In this document: positions 49,580 to 61,339 of the stretch, one piece after another
Numbering within the stretch: position 1 is the first letter of the stretch
How the letters are laid out: each line of letters opens with the position of its first letter
Source: Capsaspora owczarzaki ATCC 30864
Taxonomy: Eukaryota > Opisthokonta > Filasterea
DNA: 64,000 nucleotides
Direction: 5' to 3'
Assembly: GCF_000151315.2 (NCBI RefSeq)
Contig: NW_011887293.1
Location: 538,039-602,038, forward strand
Translations under genes and position numbers: made by a program
The notes under the pieces: model-generated
The model's database searches: none
What the model was told of the DNA's origin: nothing
The model's input: only the letters and a program-made list of their open reading frames with translations

Positions 49580-52500
49580 CTAGTTCATGCTGCCTCGGCA
49601 AGAGCGCGTCCCGCAGTAGCACGGAATCTTGACATCCTCAATGGGCATCTTGTAGTCAACGGTGAGCTCTTCGCCTTCCAGCACGACGCGAGACGCAAAG
49701 TAAATGATGCGTTTGACGCCGTCCGGATTGACAATTCGCGTGTAGCAATTGGGCTGTGTGGCGAGGAAACAAACAAAAGATCAAGCCCAAGGAGAACAAG
49801 CAAGCAGATACACAAACCACAAAACCCCTCAGAGGGATCGGTGAGTACAAGCAACATGATTTCCCCTTTTCCTCACAACTGATTGGACAACGCCCCCCTC
49901 CCCCTACCTCGCATGAATGGTTCATGAAGCGCGCTTGGTTGGCTTTCATCGTGGCGTCGATAATGTAGTCATCATCGATGCGGAACATGTAGCAGCCAAT
50001 GCCACGCGCATCGTACATGCGCTCGCGATAGTCGGTCAGAATGTCGCGAATGCGTTCGCCCATGTACTCGACCACCATGCTGTCCTTTTCAAGCCGACGA
50101 GCGGCATACAGCCCGCAGCCGTGGATCGGAGAGCGCCGGACCACACTATAGGTGCGGTAATTGTCTCTGAGAACGCGGTACTGCATGGCCATTGGCATTT
50201 GGATGCTTTGGGTGGCCTCCGGATCCAGACTGGCCTCCTGCGCAGCGGCAGCGGCTGCGGCAGCCACGCCCGCCGCATTCAACGCTGCGGATACCGACGA
50301 GCCGGTCTGGGAGTCGCCGCCAGTGCGAACAGCGCTGCGCCGAATCGTTGGCGCTCGCGGTTTTGCTCCCACGCTGACGCTGGCCAGCGAAGGGTCTAGC
50401 GTGGCCATGCTACGCACCAAGAGCGAGCCTGGCTTGGTGGCGGATGCCTTCCGCTCCACTGGAGGGACCATAAAGTGGAAGCGATCCCGTTGAATGGGCT
50501 CCGTGTACACGGCGCAGCGTGACGCATGAGCGCACAGACGCTCGACATTCTTGGGCAGTAAGTGGCGCTCTGGAATCATGTTGAGCAACGAGGCGGTGCG
50601 CGGAGGAGGGGCTGGACTGCTCATGCGGAACGAGTAGCAAGGCCAGTCGAGCTGGTACGCGGCCAGCCCGCTTGTCGAGCTTTTCAGTCGACTCACTGCG
50701 TCGCCACACAAATGAGCATCGGGAAGAGCTTCCAAACGCTCAATGACGTAGCCAAATGTCAATCCGAACAAACTGTGGCCAGTGTCTGGCCGTATCTTGA
50801 AGTGCGGTCGCATTCGTTCGATGGCACAGAGGTATGGGCCCCATGCGGCTGTACAAGCAAATTGGCAAACAATACAAGACTGTTAGAAACACGCAACAAA
50901 CTCCTCTTCCAATGATCCGAAGAAGCAACATCGACTGGAAGACACCACGAGCTCCAACTCACATTCTGGGTCTCTCCCTTCGTGAATGGTGCGAGTCGTG
51001 ATGCAAGTGACGCGAAACACGAGCGATGGAGAAACAACTGGATTCGGAGACGAGATGGGTTGCTGTTGGTGGGCATGCGCCAAGCCTTCGCGATGCACAA
51101 CAACCGTTTCGACAATCTCGCAAAGGTAGAGCGCCCTGGAGACCTCAAACGGGTGGAAGAAGAGGCGCGTCGAGACAAATCCAGGACAGTAGAGGCTGGT
51201 TGGAGGACTGAACCTCATTGAGGCGACAGAAATGGTGCCAAAGCTGCGGACATTCAAGGTGCCGCTTCGGGCAACTGACCGCTGCGAGGCAGGAATCTGG
51301 TTCCAAAAGTTCCGTCGAGAGGGCCAGGTCGCGGATTCTGCCCTGCCCACCTGGACTGCCTCAGTCAAGTCTTGGCCAAACTGGTCGGCTGCTTCGTGGC
51401 TGTGTGGGCTGCTGAGCCGGTCGAGGAGCTCGTCTCGAAGCGTTTCCTCCAGTTTGTCACTCAAGTCTGAATGGCACTCGGCAAGTGCGGTACTCATATC
51501 AACGACGGCGCGGACGTCTTTTTGAAGCGTACGCGAAGCCACTGCGTCAGTCAGTAAAGAGACGCACTGCAAGGGAATGCTAAAGGTGGTGACTGGACGG
51601 TCGGTCTGTTTTCCGCTTTCGCCAGCTGCCAGCATGTCCAACGGAGCGTGCGACGAGTGCGTTCCTGGAGAAGGATTTGGCGGCATGGTGCCACAGTGGT
51701 TGGGACAAAGCAGCGTTTTTGAGGTCAGCAACACGCAACCACGAGCGTGTCGAGCGCAGGGGAAGTGGTAATTCAGCTGGCATCGCGGCTTTGCACAGCC
51801 AATGGTAGCACCTGTTTTGCCGCAGTGATGGCATTTCTGCGGGAGGGGGTGGGGATTAGAGTGCCAGCGCCGACACCAAGAAGAGCAGTTCAAAACAAAA
51901 ACACACACACACACAAAAAAAAAAGGCGAATGAGACCCATGAGCGAAGCCTCCACGCACAGCAACGCACGCATACGTTAACAGGTTGGCCATACCATTGC
52001 GCGAGACCGGCTCAGTGCAGCAGTCACGCCGTCCAAATGCCCATCGTCCAGACACGAGACTTCCGACGACCAAATGGCGCAGTTGAGATGAGCCCACCCC
52101 AGGTCGCCCACGGACAAGAGTCGTCCAGATTCTTCTGGGGGCGAATCGCCAGCAACAGAACATAGAGAACAGTGGCGGGGATCTTCAACAGCCGTCGGCA
52201 TGCTGTCATTAAAATCAGTGGGATGAGCAGGAGTGATGAAGATTCGTGTATCAACGTCTGGATCGAAAGTGTCAAGAACAAGAAACTCGAGGGGCGCTTC
52301 TTCGTCCATGGGGTGAGTTGTGGTGGCTACCGTGGCTGCCGTCGAGGAATTTGGTGCGTCCTGGACCATTGTTGACTCGGCGTCCAAAATGGCTTCCTCA
52401 GCAGGCGCAGGAGCGACTGTGTCAGCAGGCGTCGGAGCAGCTGTGTTCGGGGTCTCGTCAATGTCCATTGGAGTTGCGTCATTGCTGGGTTCCTCGCCAG

Positions 52501-55500
52501 TACTGCTTGGTTCCACGGCCGCATTGGAGCCAGCATCGACTTCTTGAGAGCTTTTTTGCCCAGAGCGGGAGGAACGCGTAACCCGTGCTGGTGTCGTGGC
52601 AGTTTCAGGTTGTCGTTTGGGTGCCTTGGGAGTGGTAGAAGACGCCTTGGGAGAGGGGGTGACCTTTGGTGCCTTGGACGCAAGAGAAGGCGCTCCAATT
52701 GGCTGCTTCTCCATGGACCTGCGAATGAGCTCTTCGACTGTGATGGGTCTGCTGGCGACAAACAGCTTCTGGAATTTGCCAAGGAAGTTCCTTCGAATTT
52801 CAAGCGCCTGGCCAGCTTCGGGACTTTTAGGGCCATAGTATCGGAGGGCGTTGATGACAATTTGAGTAACGTCCTCCAGCATTTCAGTCGAGATGACATA
52901 AATGTAACGCTCAATGCGCAACCGCACAATTTCAAGCGACATTGGAGTCTTGATGCTCTTGTAGTAGTCAGGGAGCGAGCTGCGACTGGGCAAGTGCAGG
53001 AATGGAGTTGCTGCGGATGTTTTGGTAATCACAGCATACAAGCTGCGCAACCGGCTATAGACCTCTTCGATTTCGGAATCCTAATGCAATTTCAAAGCGG
53101 CCAGTTTCAATCAGAGGTTAGACTCATCATGACACCAAATCCTCACCATTCGCTTGTTGTTGGTTGTTTTAGCTTTGTCCCCCACCAAACAAACAACAAC
53201 CTACCTTGTCAAATCCTTCAAATTCAGCATTAGACTCGAGTCCAAAAATCATGCTGGTCGAGTCGTTGGCAGAAATGAAGGCTGCGCGAGGGGCGAGGGC
53301 ATCGGCGTCCGTGGAAGCGGTGGAGCCCTTGCCGGAAAGACTGTGCACGCAGCTGGGACAGGTGAATGCCAGGTTCTCGTCGTTGGAGTACATCTCGTAC
53401 GTCTCTTCGTCCATGCCGACACAGTGCGTGTGAAGCCACATGCTACATTGCTCACAGCTGATCATTGGGGTGTCGTAGTCGTCGTCCTCGTAGACTTTCT
53501 CGCAGACGCGACAATAATTGCCTCGAGCTTTCAGCAAGCCGCAGGGCTGACACAGCGAGTAGTCAAACATCCACTCACACGGCTGGGAGGACGGAAAGGA
53601 CGACGGCAGCCGCGTCTTGCCCATGCCACGAGGTGTTTGAGCCCCGCACGAGTCGCATTTGACGCATTGCGAACAAAGCCATCGTCCAGACGGGACCTCG
53701 GCCAATGGAATGTCCATGCAGCCCAGATGTCGACCAACAGCACAGTTGTCACACACAACCAACGTCTCTTCGGGGAAGGACGAATTGCATGTGGTGCAGA
53801 CAATGCAGTCCCAGCACTTCCACGAACCTTGGGCAATCTCTTTCAGCGTACTCTCATAAGCATCTCCAAACGAGGACTTGACGCAAAAATCGTGGTAGGG
53901 CTGGCAACACTGGTTGCACCAGTGCATGCCGGAGGTCTCCTCGTCAGTACCGCGAGTGCCACAGCCGCGACAGAGCGGGAGGGCCAGTAGCGCTTCACCC
54001 AAATCAGTCACGGTCACCCACATGCCGTTTTGATCGATTCCGCGGACTCGCATAGCGTCTGCTTGTTCTTGATCCGAAGGCGGCGTCACGGTTTGGCTCG
54101 ACGACGAGGCCGCACCGCCATTACCTTGCGTGATCGTACTGCTGGTCGTGGTTCGCAGCGATGAATTTGACCGGCTTTTGTTGCGTGATCCCTGCGGGCC
54201 GGCACTCTCGGCTCGTTTGATGTACATTTCTCGATAAATGTTCAAGACCATGCCTTTGGCAGACACGCGAGACCACATGCTGGGTCGCTGCTCCTTTGTG
54301 TACACTGTTGCGAGCCAGGCTTGCGCACTTGCGTATGGCTTGCCTTCCGGTTGACTGACAACACTCGAATCGGCCTGGAGCAGACATTGTGCACTGCCGG
54401 AGCTGAGCACCGTGCCAGGTTTGAGCAGGCCGGCGTCGATCAAGTCGGAAAGAGTGATTTGAATCCGGTCCTTGCGTTCTAGGCGTTGTGGCGCACGCGG
54501 CTTGGGAGGAGCCGCCTGGAAAGTTGGTGTCGCAACAGAAGGCGAGGCGGAAGAGTTGACAGCCATCCCACCTCGAGGAAGAGCAGACTGGGGAAACGGC
54601 GATTGAGTCAAGGCAGCTTGAGGCAAGGTGGATGATTGGAGCGAGCTCGAATGAGAAACGGTGGGCTGGGCAATGCCTGGCAGCCTCGCTTGCTGTGCCT
54701 GTGCCAGGAGTGACTGGAGACGCACCGATTCCGGGATTTCGAGAGGTAATGGAGCACTCGCCACCAATGGGATGGCCGAAACAAGAGGGAGGATTGGCCG
54801 AGGCGCTGTCGAATCTCGCACAGCGGTTTTCATAGGAGCGCCAGACGGACTTGCAAAAGGAGACGGTTGCTTGACGGGAGCTGTAGGGATTGCTTGTCGC
54901 ATGGAAGCAGAGATCTGGTCGAGGGTGAGCGTTTGGAGAGGGCGCGGGCTCGGCGATGCATTTGTTGCCGCGGTAGTTGGGGCCGGTCCGCCATTCACCC
55001 CTACGACTGGGAGCTTTGTTGCTGATACTGGCGATGCATTTGGTGGCTTGGTGACTTTTGGTCGCCCTCGTCGACTCACAGTTGTTGCAGATGCTGGTTT
55101 TGCGCTGGCCCGTAGACTCGTGCGATCCCAAGCGTCTTCCTCGAGGTTGGCCTTCGCATCGTCCGCCTCAAAGTTGTACTTTGGCGGCGCTCGTGCATTG
55201 ACCGTGGCTCTGCAAGGGCGATGGCCTGCTGGCTGAGTGGCTGCGATGGACTGGTCCACGATCGCAGCCGCGCGCGGCGTTCGCGAGAAGGCTGCCTCCT
55301 GAGGCTGCGTATGCCCCTTGGCCCGCGGGGACGGCTTCTTGTGGCCAGACTTGGTGGTCTTGGTTGGAGACTTGATCGCAGGAGCGGCGGCAGCAGCAGT
55401 TTGCAGAGGAAGTCCATTTTCGCTCGAGACTGGCTGGTTCACAAGAGGCTGCTGCTGCTGCTGCTCCTGCTGTTGCGAGGCTTCTCTACCAAGCAGATAA

Positions 55501-55706
55501 TCAACAGTGGCATCTGCGATAGACACGACGACGTGCGAGTCGGCCGCGGTTGGTGCTTCGGTTGCCGCTTGGTGGTTGGGCATTGGGGCGAAATTGGCGG
55601 GAAGCACAGCTTCAGTTTTGGCGGGAAATGCATTGGCTGCTGCTGGGCTCGTGTCGTCCACTGCAGCAGCGGACGCCATCTGCTCGACTTCCACGCCGCC
55701 CAACAT
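49580..55706 (-). CDS. trithorax/MLL (KMT2)-type histone H3K4 methyltransferase
   Basis: Five exons in phase (55706-53205, 53080-51995, 51836-50963, 50848-49908, 49753-49580) encode about 1,858 aa. In order: Ala/Pro-rich disordered N-terminus with SRRGRPKVTK AT-hook-like motif; a RAMA-like domain (~410-500, ITLSDLIDAGLLKPGTVL); three PHD fingers (~575-790); bromodomain (~840-940, LPDYYKSIKTPMSL); extended PHD (~1136-1236, HCSLCS...GWAHLNCAIWSSEV...CHHCGKTGATIGC); FYRN (~1385-1470); FYRC (~1487-1545); SET (~1723-1835; HGCGLYA, YMGERI, RFMNHSCEPNCYTR) and post-SET (CYCGTRSCRG). This is the KMT2A/B order apart from a missing CXXC. It should methylate H3K4 with WDR5/RbBP5/ASH2L. The start is the first ATG after an in-frame upstream stretch that looks like 5' UTR. 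Confidence 0.96.
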
Positions 55707-56550
55707 GGATGTGGGAGAGAGGGAGCCGATTTTGGCAAAACTGGAATGGTTGTGGGATCGGTGGACCCAGCGTGTAAGGGTAGAGGGGGAGAAGAGAAAC
55801 GAGGAGAAAATCACCTCAGACGTAAAAGGGACAAAACGACAATAAAATGAGAAGTGGTTGCTCAGACCACGAGAGGACGACTCCAAGGGTTCACGGTGTT
55901 GTTCAGAGATTGGGGAAAAACAAAATGAATGGTGAATTGGTGAGTTGGTTTGGTTTGCGACGCGACTGACTTTCAAACGACTCGCCACTCTCACTCGCTC
56001 TCTCTGGTGACAAAAATTTCGAGCTGGACTCGATAGCTGAGCCGTTTTACCAATAACTTGCACTCTGTGGTTCTATTCTTGTTTTGGACTTCAAACTCAC
56101 TCCACTTTTTGTGCTTTTGTTGGTTCTTTCAATTTTGTTTCAAGTTTCAGGGTCGGTTGGCTTTATTGTTGTTGTTGTTGTTGTTAGTTGTTGTTCGTCG
56201 GTTGATCTATTTGATGCATGCACACAACACGCACACATGCTCGACACACAGTCTGCCGCTGTGGTGCGCAGCAAAGCACAGCGAATGGGATGAACGCTGA
56301 AACATGGCGATCGAGAAACCGCCCCCATTCGCTTGCCCCTCGTTTCTCGATCGCCCGAGGCTCAGGCACCAGCGTTGCCCGCTACAGCAGCTTGATCCAT
56401 CTTGGTTCAACTTGATTCAGCGTGTTCCGCTTGACCCAGCTTGCGTAGACGTTGGGGATGGTCGAGGGTGCAAAGCTGGGTCTGCCGCTCAAATTCGCCG
56501 AACGCCGCTGTGTCGCGGAGTCTTGTGGCACGGGCGATGAGCAAGACACA
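55707..56550. other. divergent upstream region of the trithorax and LRR-kinase genes
   Basis: The trithorax frame stays open to 56063 without conserved sequence, so most of this is read as its 5' UTR and promoter. A GTT-trinucleotide run lies near 56165-56195. No separate gene is supported. Confidence 0.5.
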
Positions 56551-56876
56551 AAAGTCTCCTCAAGAGTCGACTGCATCACCCTGGACTGACGGAGGGGAGG
56601 TTGAGGATGAGGGGGAGCGGGCGGCGCGTTTCGGCTTACTTCGTTGACGGATCCGAATTGTTGTAGATGGCTAATGCACGTACACCGCGGCAGCATGAGC
56701 TGTTATAACTAGCAAAGTCTCACCAAGAGTCGACGGCACCACCCTGGACTGACGGAGTGGAGGTTGAGGATGAGGGGGAGCGGGCGGCGCGTTTCGGCTT
56801 ACTTTGTTGACGGATCCAAATGGTTGTAGATGGCTAATGCACGTACACCGCGGCAGCATGAGCTGTTTCAAAAAGC
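56551..56876 (+). repeat. tandem duplication, two 163-bp units
   Basis: 56551-56713 and 56714-56876 are direct adjacent copies, both starting AAAGTCTC and containing GGAGGTTGAGGATGAGGGGG and GTAGATGGCTAATGCACGTA. They differ at roughly ten positions. A third start (AAAGTCTACC) follows at 56877. They lie just upstream of the LRR-kinase gene and may belong to its 5' UTR or an unrecognised exon. Confidence 0.9.
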
Positions 56877-56971
56877 AAAGTCTACCATTTGGGTCAAGTC
56901 AGTATCGTTCAATATCGAGGCGTGGTCGTTGCTGCGCGCTGACTTGCTTGGCGGCGGTTTTTTGGTTTAGC

Positions 56972-59900
56972 ATGTCGAAGCTTGGGATCACCGACGAAGA
57001 TGCTGTGGTGATTGCCGAGGGTCTCAAGGAGAATCTCAATTTGCAGGCGCTTATGTAAGGCAGTAGCAAGGAAGGGGAGTTATTCAAGACGAGAGATCTG
57101 ACATGGATTGTCAAACAGGTTGGAGGGCAACCAGATTGGCGACGTGGGAGCACAAGCGATCGGATCTGCACTCCGGCACACGCCGAAGCTGTTTATCTTA
57201 TTGTATGTACTGATAGTGTCACAGGGGCTATTTCTCACACGAGTCTCACTTGTGCGCTTTGATAAAGCTTGGGCGAGAACAAGATTGGGGACATTGGCGC
57301 CAGAGCCATCGGCGAAGGCATGCAGATGTTGCGTGCGCTGGGTGACTTGAGGTACTGTGGTCGCTCGTTTGAACGTTTTGACGCATCTCCAGCTTCGCTC
57401 AAGAACGACTTGGTACTGATGTTTGGCTGAGATAGGATCAACGCCAATCAAATTGGTGACGCGGGAGCTCAGGCGATCGGAGCTGCACTTCGGAACAAGG
57501 CCGGGTTGTCTATCCTCTGGTCCGTTCTGGTTCTATCATAGGGACTGTTGGTTACACGGCTCTGACATGATCAACTTGATGCAGCTTGGAAAAGAACAAG
57601 ATTGGCGACGTTGGAGCTCGTGCCATCGCCGAAGGCCTACAGACGTCGAAGATACTGGGTGCGCTCAGGTATTGAGGTCGCACGATTGACATTTGGTTGC
57701 ATCACCAGCTTCGCTCAAGAATGGCTTGCTGTTGATGTTTGTCTGAGTTAGGATCAACGCCAATCAAATTGGCGACGCGGGTGCACAGGCGATCGGATTG
57801 GCGCTTCGAAACAAGTCGAGCCTGGCCTTCCTCGAGTACGTTCAGGTGGTATCGCAGGGTTTATTGGTCACGCTTGTCTAATTGACCGATTTTGATACAG
57901 ACTGGGCACTAACAAAATTGGTGACACCGGAGCCCGTGCCATTGCTGAGGGACTGAAGAAGTCGCCTGCGTTGACTCGTCTCCTGTATTGTAGTCGCCCG
58001 TTTGACCTTTGGTCACATCGCTATCTCCGCTAAAGAGTGACCTACTTCTGATTCTTGCGTGACTTAGGATGGATAAGAATCAAATTGGCGACGCGGGAGC
58101 ACAGGCCATTGGATCTGCGCTTCGGAACAAGGCGAAACTGGCAACTCTCCAGTGCGTTCTGGTGTCATCATATTGTTATGATCAGAGATCCTTCCACGAA
58201 GATACGAGTAATGGGTTGATGATGAGAGTGATGATAGGGAAACAAGAGACTTCACTTATACAAAGCGACGAGTGAACACACTCCAAATACAGATACACAT
58301 CAATCCATAACACTCCGCCTTTCTTTCCCCCCCTTTCGAGTGCAACTTGATACAGTTTGAGCAGTAACAAGATTGGTGATACCGGAGCTCGTGCCATCGC
58401 TGAAAGCCTGCGGACGTCGGCTGAGTTGACTGAGCTCAGGTATAGAAGTCGCACGTTTGGCCATTGGTCGCATGTCCACCTCCGCTAAAGAGTGGTCTTC
58501 TTCTGATGATTGCCTGATCTAGGATGCACACCAATCAAATCGGTGACGCGGGTGCACAAGCGATCGGATCTGCTCTTTTGAACAAGGTCCTGTCCCGCCT
58601 CGAGTACGTCCTGGTGATGTGGCGGAGGCTATTGGTCGCACGGCTCTCACTTGTGCAACTTGATGCAGCCTGGCGAAGAACAAGATTGGTGACGCTGGCG
58701 CTAGTGCCATCGCTGACGGCCTGCAGATGTTGCGTGCGCTGGCTCACCTCGAGTACGGCAGTCGCACGTCGTTTGATCTTTGGTTGCATCACGAGCTTCG
58801 CTCAAAAATGGCTTTCTTTCATGCTTGTCTGACGTAGGATGAACAACAATCATATCGGCAACGTGGGCGCACAGGCGATCGGATCCGCGCTTCGGAACAA
58901 GGCAGACCTGTCTATCGTCGAGTATGCTCTGGTGGTTTAAAGTGTCTCTTAAGCGCGCGTCTCTCATGTACCCGTTTTGATACAGCTTGGGCAGCAACAA
59001 GATTGGTGACGCTGGAGCTTGTGCCATCGCTGACGGCCTGCGGTCGTCGACTGCATTGCTGACACTCGGGTATTGTTTTCGCACGTTTGAGCTTAATTGC
59101 ATGTCCAGTTTTGCTCAATAATGGCGTGATACGGATGACTGTCTGAGTTAGGATGCACGCCAATCAGATTGGTGACATGGGAGCCCAGGCGATCGGATCT
59201 GCGCTTCGGAACAAAGCAAACCTTTCTGTACTTCTGTACGTTTTGTAGCTGTCACAGAGGCTATTAGTCACACGGCTCTCACATGATCGATGTGATATAG
59301 TATGGGCAGTAACAAGATTGGTGATGCCGGAGCCTGCGCCATCGCCGAAGGCCTGCAGACGTCGACTGCGTTGACTGACTTCAAGTACGATGGTCGCAAG
59401 TTTGGCCTTTGGGTGGCATCTCCAACTTTGCTCAAATTTGACTTGCTGCTGGTGTTTGTATAACACAGGATGCACGTCAATCAGATTGGTGACACGGGAG
59501 CACTGGCGATTGAATCGTCGCTTCGGAACAAGCCGCTGCTGGCCATCCTCCAGTATGTTTGTGTGCTGTCGAGCGTCTCTTGGGCGGTTGGGTCTGATTG
59601 AGCCCGTCCGATACAGCGGCTTGAGCGAACCAACATTGTGCATCTGTTGAAATCTTACCTTGTACGCGTCCGTGCTTGCAATAGTCTGTCCCGCAACCAG
59701 ATCTCTGCAAGTGCTGTTCAGCGTCTATCCCAAAGCATTCCCGCAGATTGCGAGTTCTTGTGAGTTGCACTTGTTGTTTGGGTGGGTGTTTGTGAGACTT
59801 CATTGTCGTTCTGACTTGCTTCATTTTCCAGGGCGGAAAATCAGAGCATCATTCCCCCGAGTCCAGGCCCCGTCGCACCCACACCCGCTCCGCTATTCAA

Positions 59901-61095
59901 TGCTGCCAGCGCGCCTCTCGCGGCGTCCGATTCGATGGCTCGGCAAGTTGGTCAACAACTCCAATCGCGTCAAGTGGAACCAGCTCAGCCCTCGTCCGCT
60001 GCACCCATCAACGCCACCATTCCGCGAGTGTCGTTGCAAGTTCTGTCGCAAGCCACAATGCAGTTTTCAGAGTCCAGGCGCATCGGTGGCGGTGGATTTG
60101 GCAGCGTCTACTCTGCTGTCTGGAGCGGTCGGCAAGTTGCGGTCAAACGCTTGGCGGCCAATTCAACCCAAGGCATCGCTCAGTTCGAGTCAGAGCTAGA
60201 ATCTCTCTCGCGTTTCCATCACCCGAACATTGTCACCATCATGTGCTATGCCCAGGAAGGCAACGAGCGCTGCTTGGTCTACGAGCTGATGGCAAACGGA
60301 TCTGTTCGCGATCGTCTTGATCGCAAGGGTGGCACGCCTGCATTGAACTGGGCTCAACGCCGAACCATTGCAACCGATATTGCAACCGCCATGCACTTTG
60401 TCCAGACTGCCATTCCGCGGCAGCCGCTGTTCCACCTGGATCTCAAAACGAGCAACGTGTTGCTGGATGCTGACTTTCACGCCAAAGTCGCCGATTTTGG
60501 GCTGACGCGCTCTGTGCCAGCTCAAGTCGATGAACACAGCTACATTCGTACGCAAACGGTTCAAGGCACACTGCAGTACATCTGCCCGCAGTACCACCAG
60601 GAAGGCAAGGTCTCGATCAAAACGGACGTGTACTCGTACGGCATGATTCTGCTTGAGCTAGTTACTGGACAGCAGCCCAGCATCGACCTGCTCGCCAACG
60701 TTCGACGCGAGCTGAAAAGGAGCCGTAAAATTGATGCGGTGCTGGACAAGGCAATTGATTGGAGCCTTCATGACAAGGAGGCGGCACAAGTCATGGCGGG
60801 CGAGCTTGCGGTTGATTGCCTTGAGCAAGCACGAGTTGATCGACCGTCGTTCGGCGAGATCCTGAGACTATTGTCGGGCGAAGAAGCCGGAGCGAACGAG
60901 GACGACGCTATCGAGCGTGAGTGCTTGATCTGTTGCGACGCGCCGACCAATGCCAAATTGATGCCGTGCTGCCACGCATGCGTCTGTGTTGCGTGTGCTC
61001 AAGTGATGATCCAGCGCCACGACAACTGCCCGATTTGTCGGGTGCTTCTGACCTCATTCCAGGAGGGCGCATTCAACCAGACCTTTGTTCCGTGA
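56972..61095 (+). CDS. LRR (17 repeats) - Pelle/IRAK-like kinase - RING finger protein
   Basis: Eighteen exons in phase give about 892 aa. Exons 1-17 (56972-57054, 57119-57202, 57268-57351 and so on to 59685-59759) each encode one ~28-residue leucine-rich repeat of the NLRC3/ribonuclease-inhibitor kind (LGxNKIGDxGARAIAEGL or MxxNQIGDxGAQAIGSAL). Exon 18 (59832-61095) carries a Pro/Ala linker, a kinase (~555-820) and a RING (~838-880). Kinase motifs: GGGGFGSVY glycine loop, VAVKRL lysine, HLDLKTSNVLL catalytic loop, ADFGLTR, DVYSYGMILLELVTG, DRPSFGEIL. It groups by eye with IRAK/Pelle and plant receptor-like kinases; the catalytic HRD arginine is Leu. The RING is CLICCDAP...PCCHACVCVACA...CPICR. 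No signal peptide or membrane span is seen, so it is probably cytosolic. A TTTAG just before ATG 56972 leaves room for a further upstream exon. Confidence 0.92.
57119..59552 (+). repeat. tandem array of duplicated LRR exon-intron units
   Basis: Fifteen consecutive LRR exons alternate between two types (NQIGD...GAQAIG and NKIGD...GARAIA), nearly all exactly 84 bp with phase 2 at both ends (one is 81 bp). The introns also resemble each other by type, for example a shared GGTCGCATCACCAGCTTCGC-like block. The repeating unit is therefore a two-exon block of about 310-330 bp, copied about seven times. Confidence 0.9.
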
Positions 61096-61339
61096 GCTGC
61101 TCTTGGTGTTTGATGTTTGAGTGTATGTTGCGTTGCATGTTAATTCAGGCTGTTTTGGATGGCTCGTACTTGTATCAATGAAAATGTGTTACTGCTACTG
61201 TACTCTTGCGAGAACAGGCCATACAAAATATGCAGCTGTTTGGAAATGGCAACTCTACTCCTTCGTAACAAGTGAAACAATGATGCCGCAAAATACATTG
61301 GGGGTGCACAATGACGCTGGGATGAAGAAACACCACAAA

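Noticed and set aside
56551-56876. LTR pair of a second element
   Set aside because: The copies are directly adjacent with no core, no TG/CA ends and no target duplication; a plain tandem duplication.
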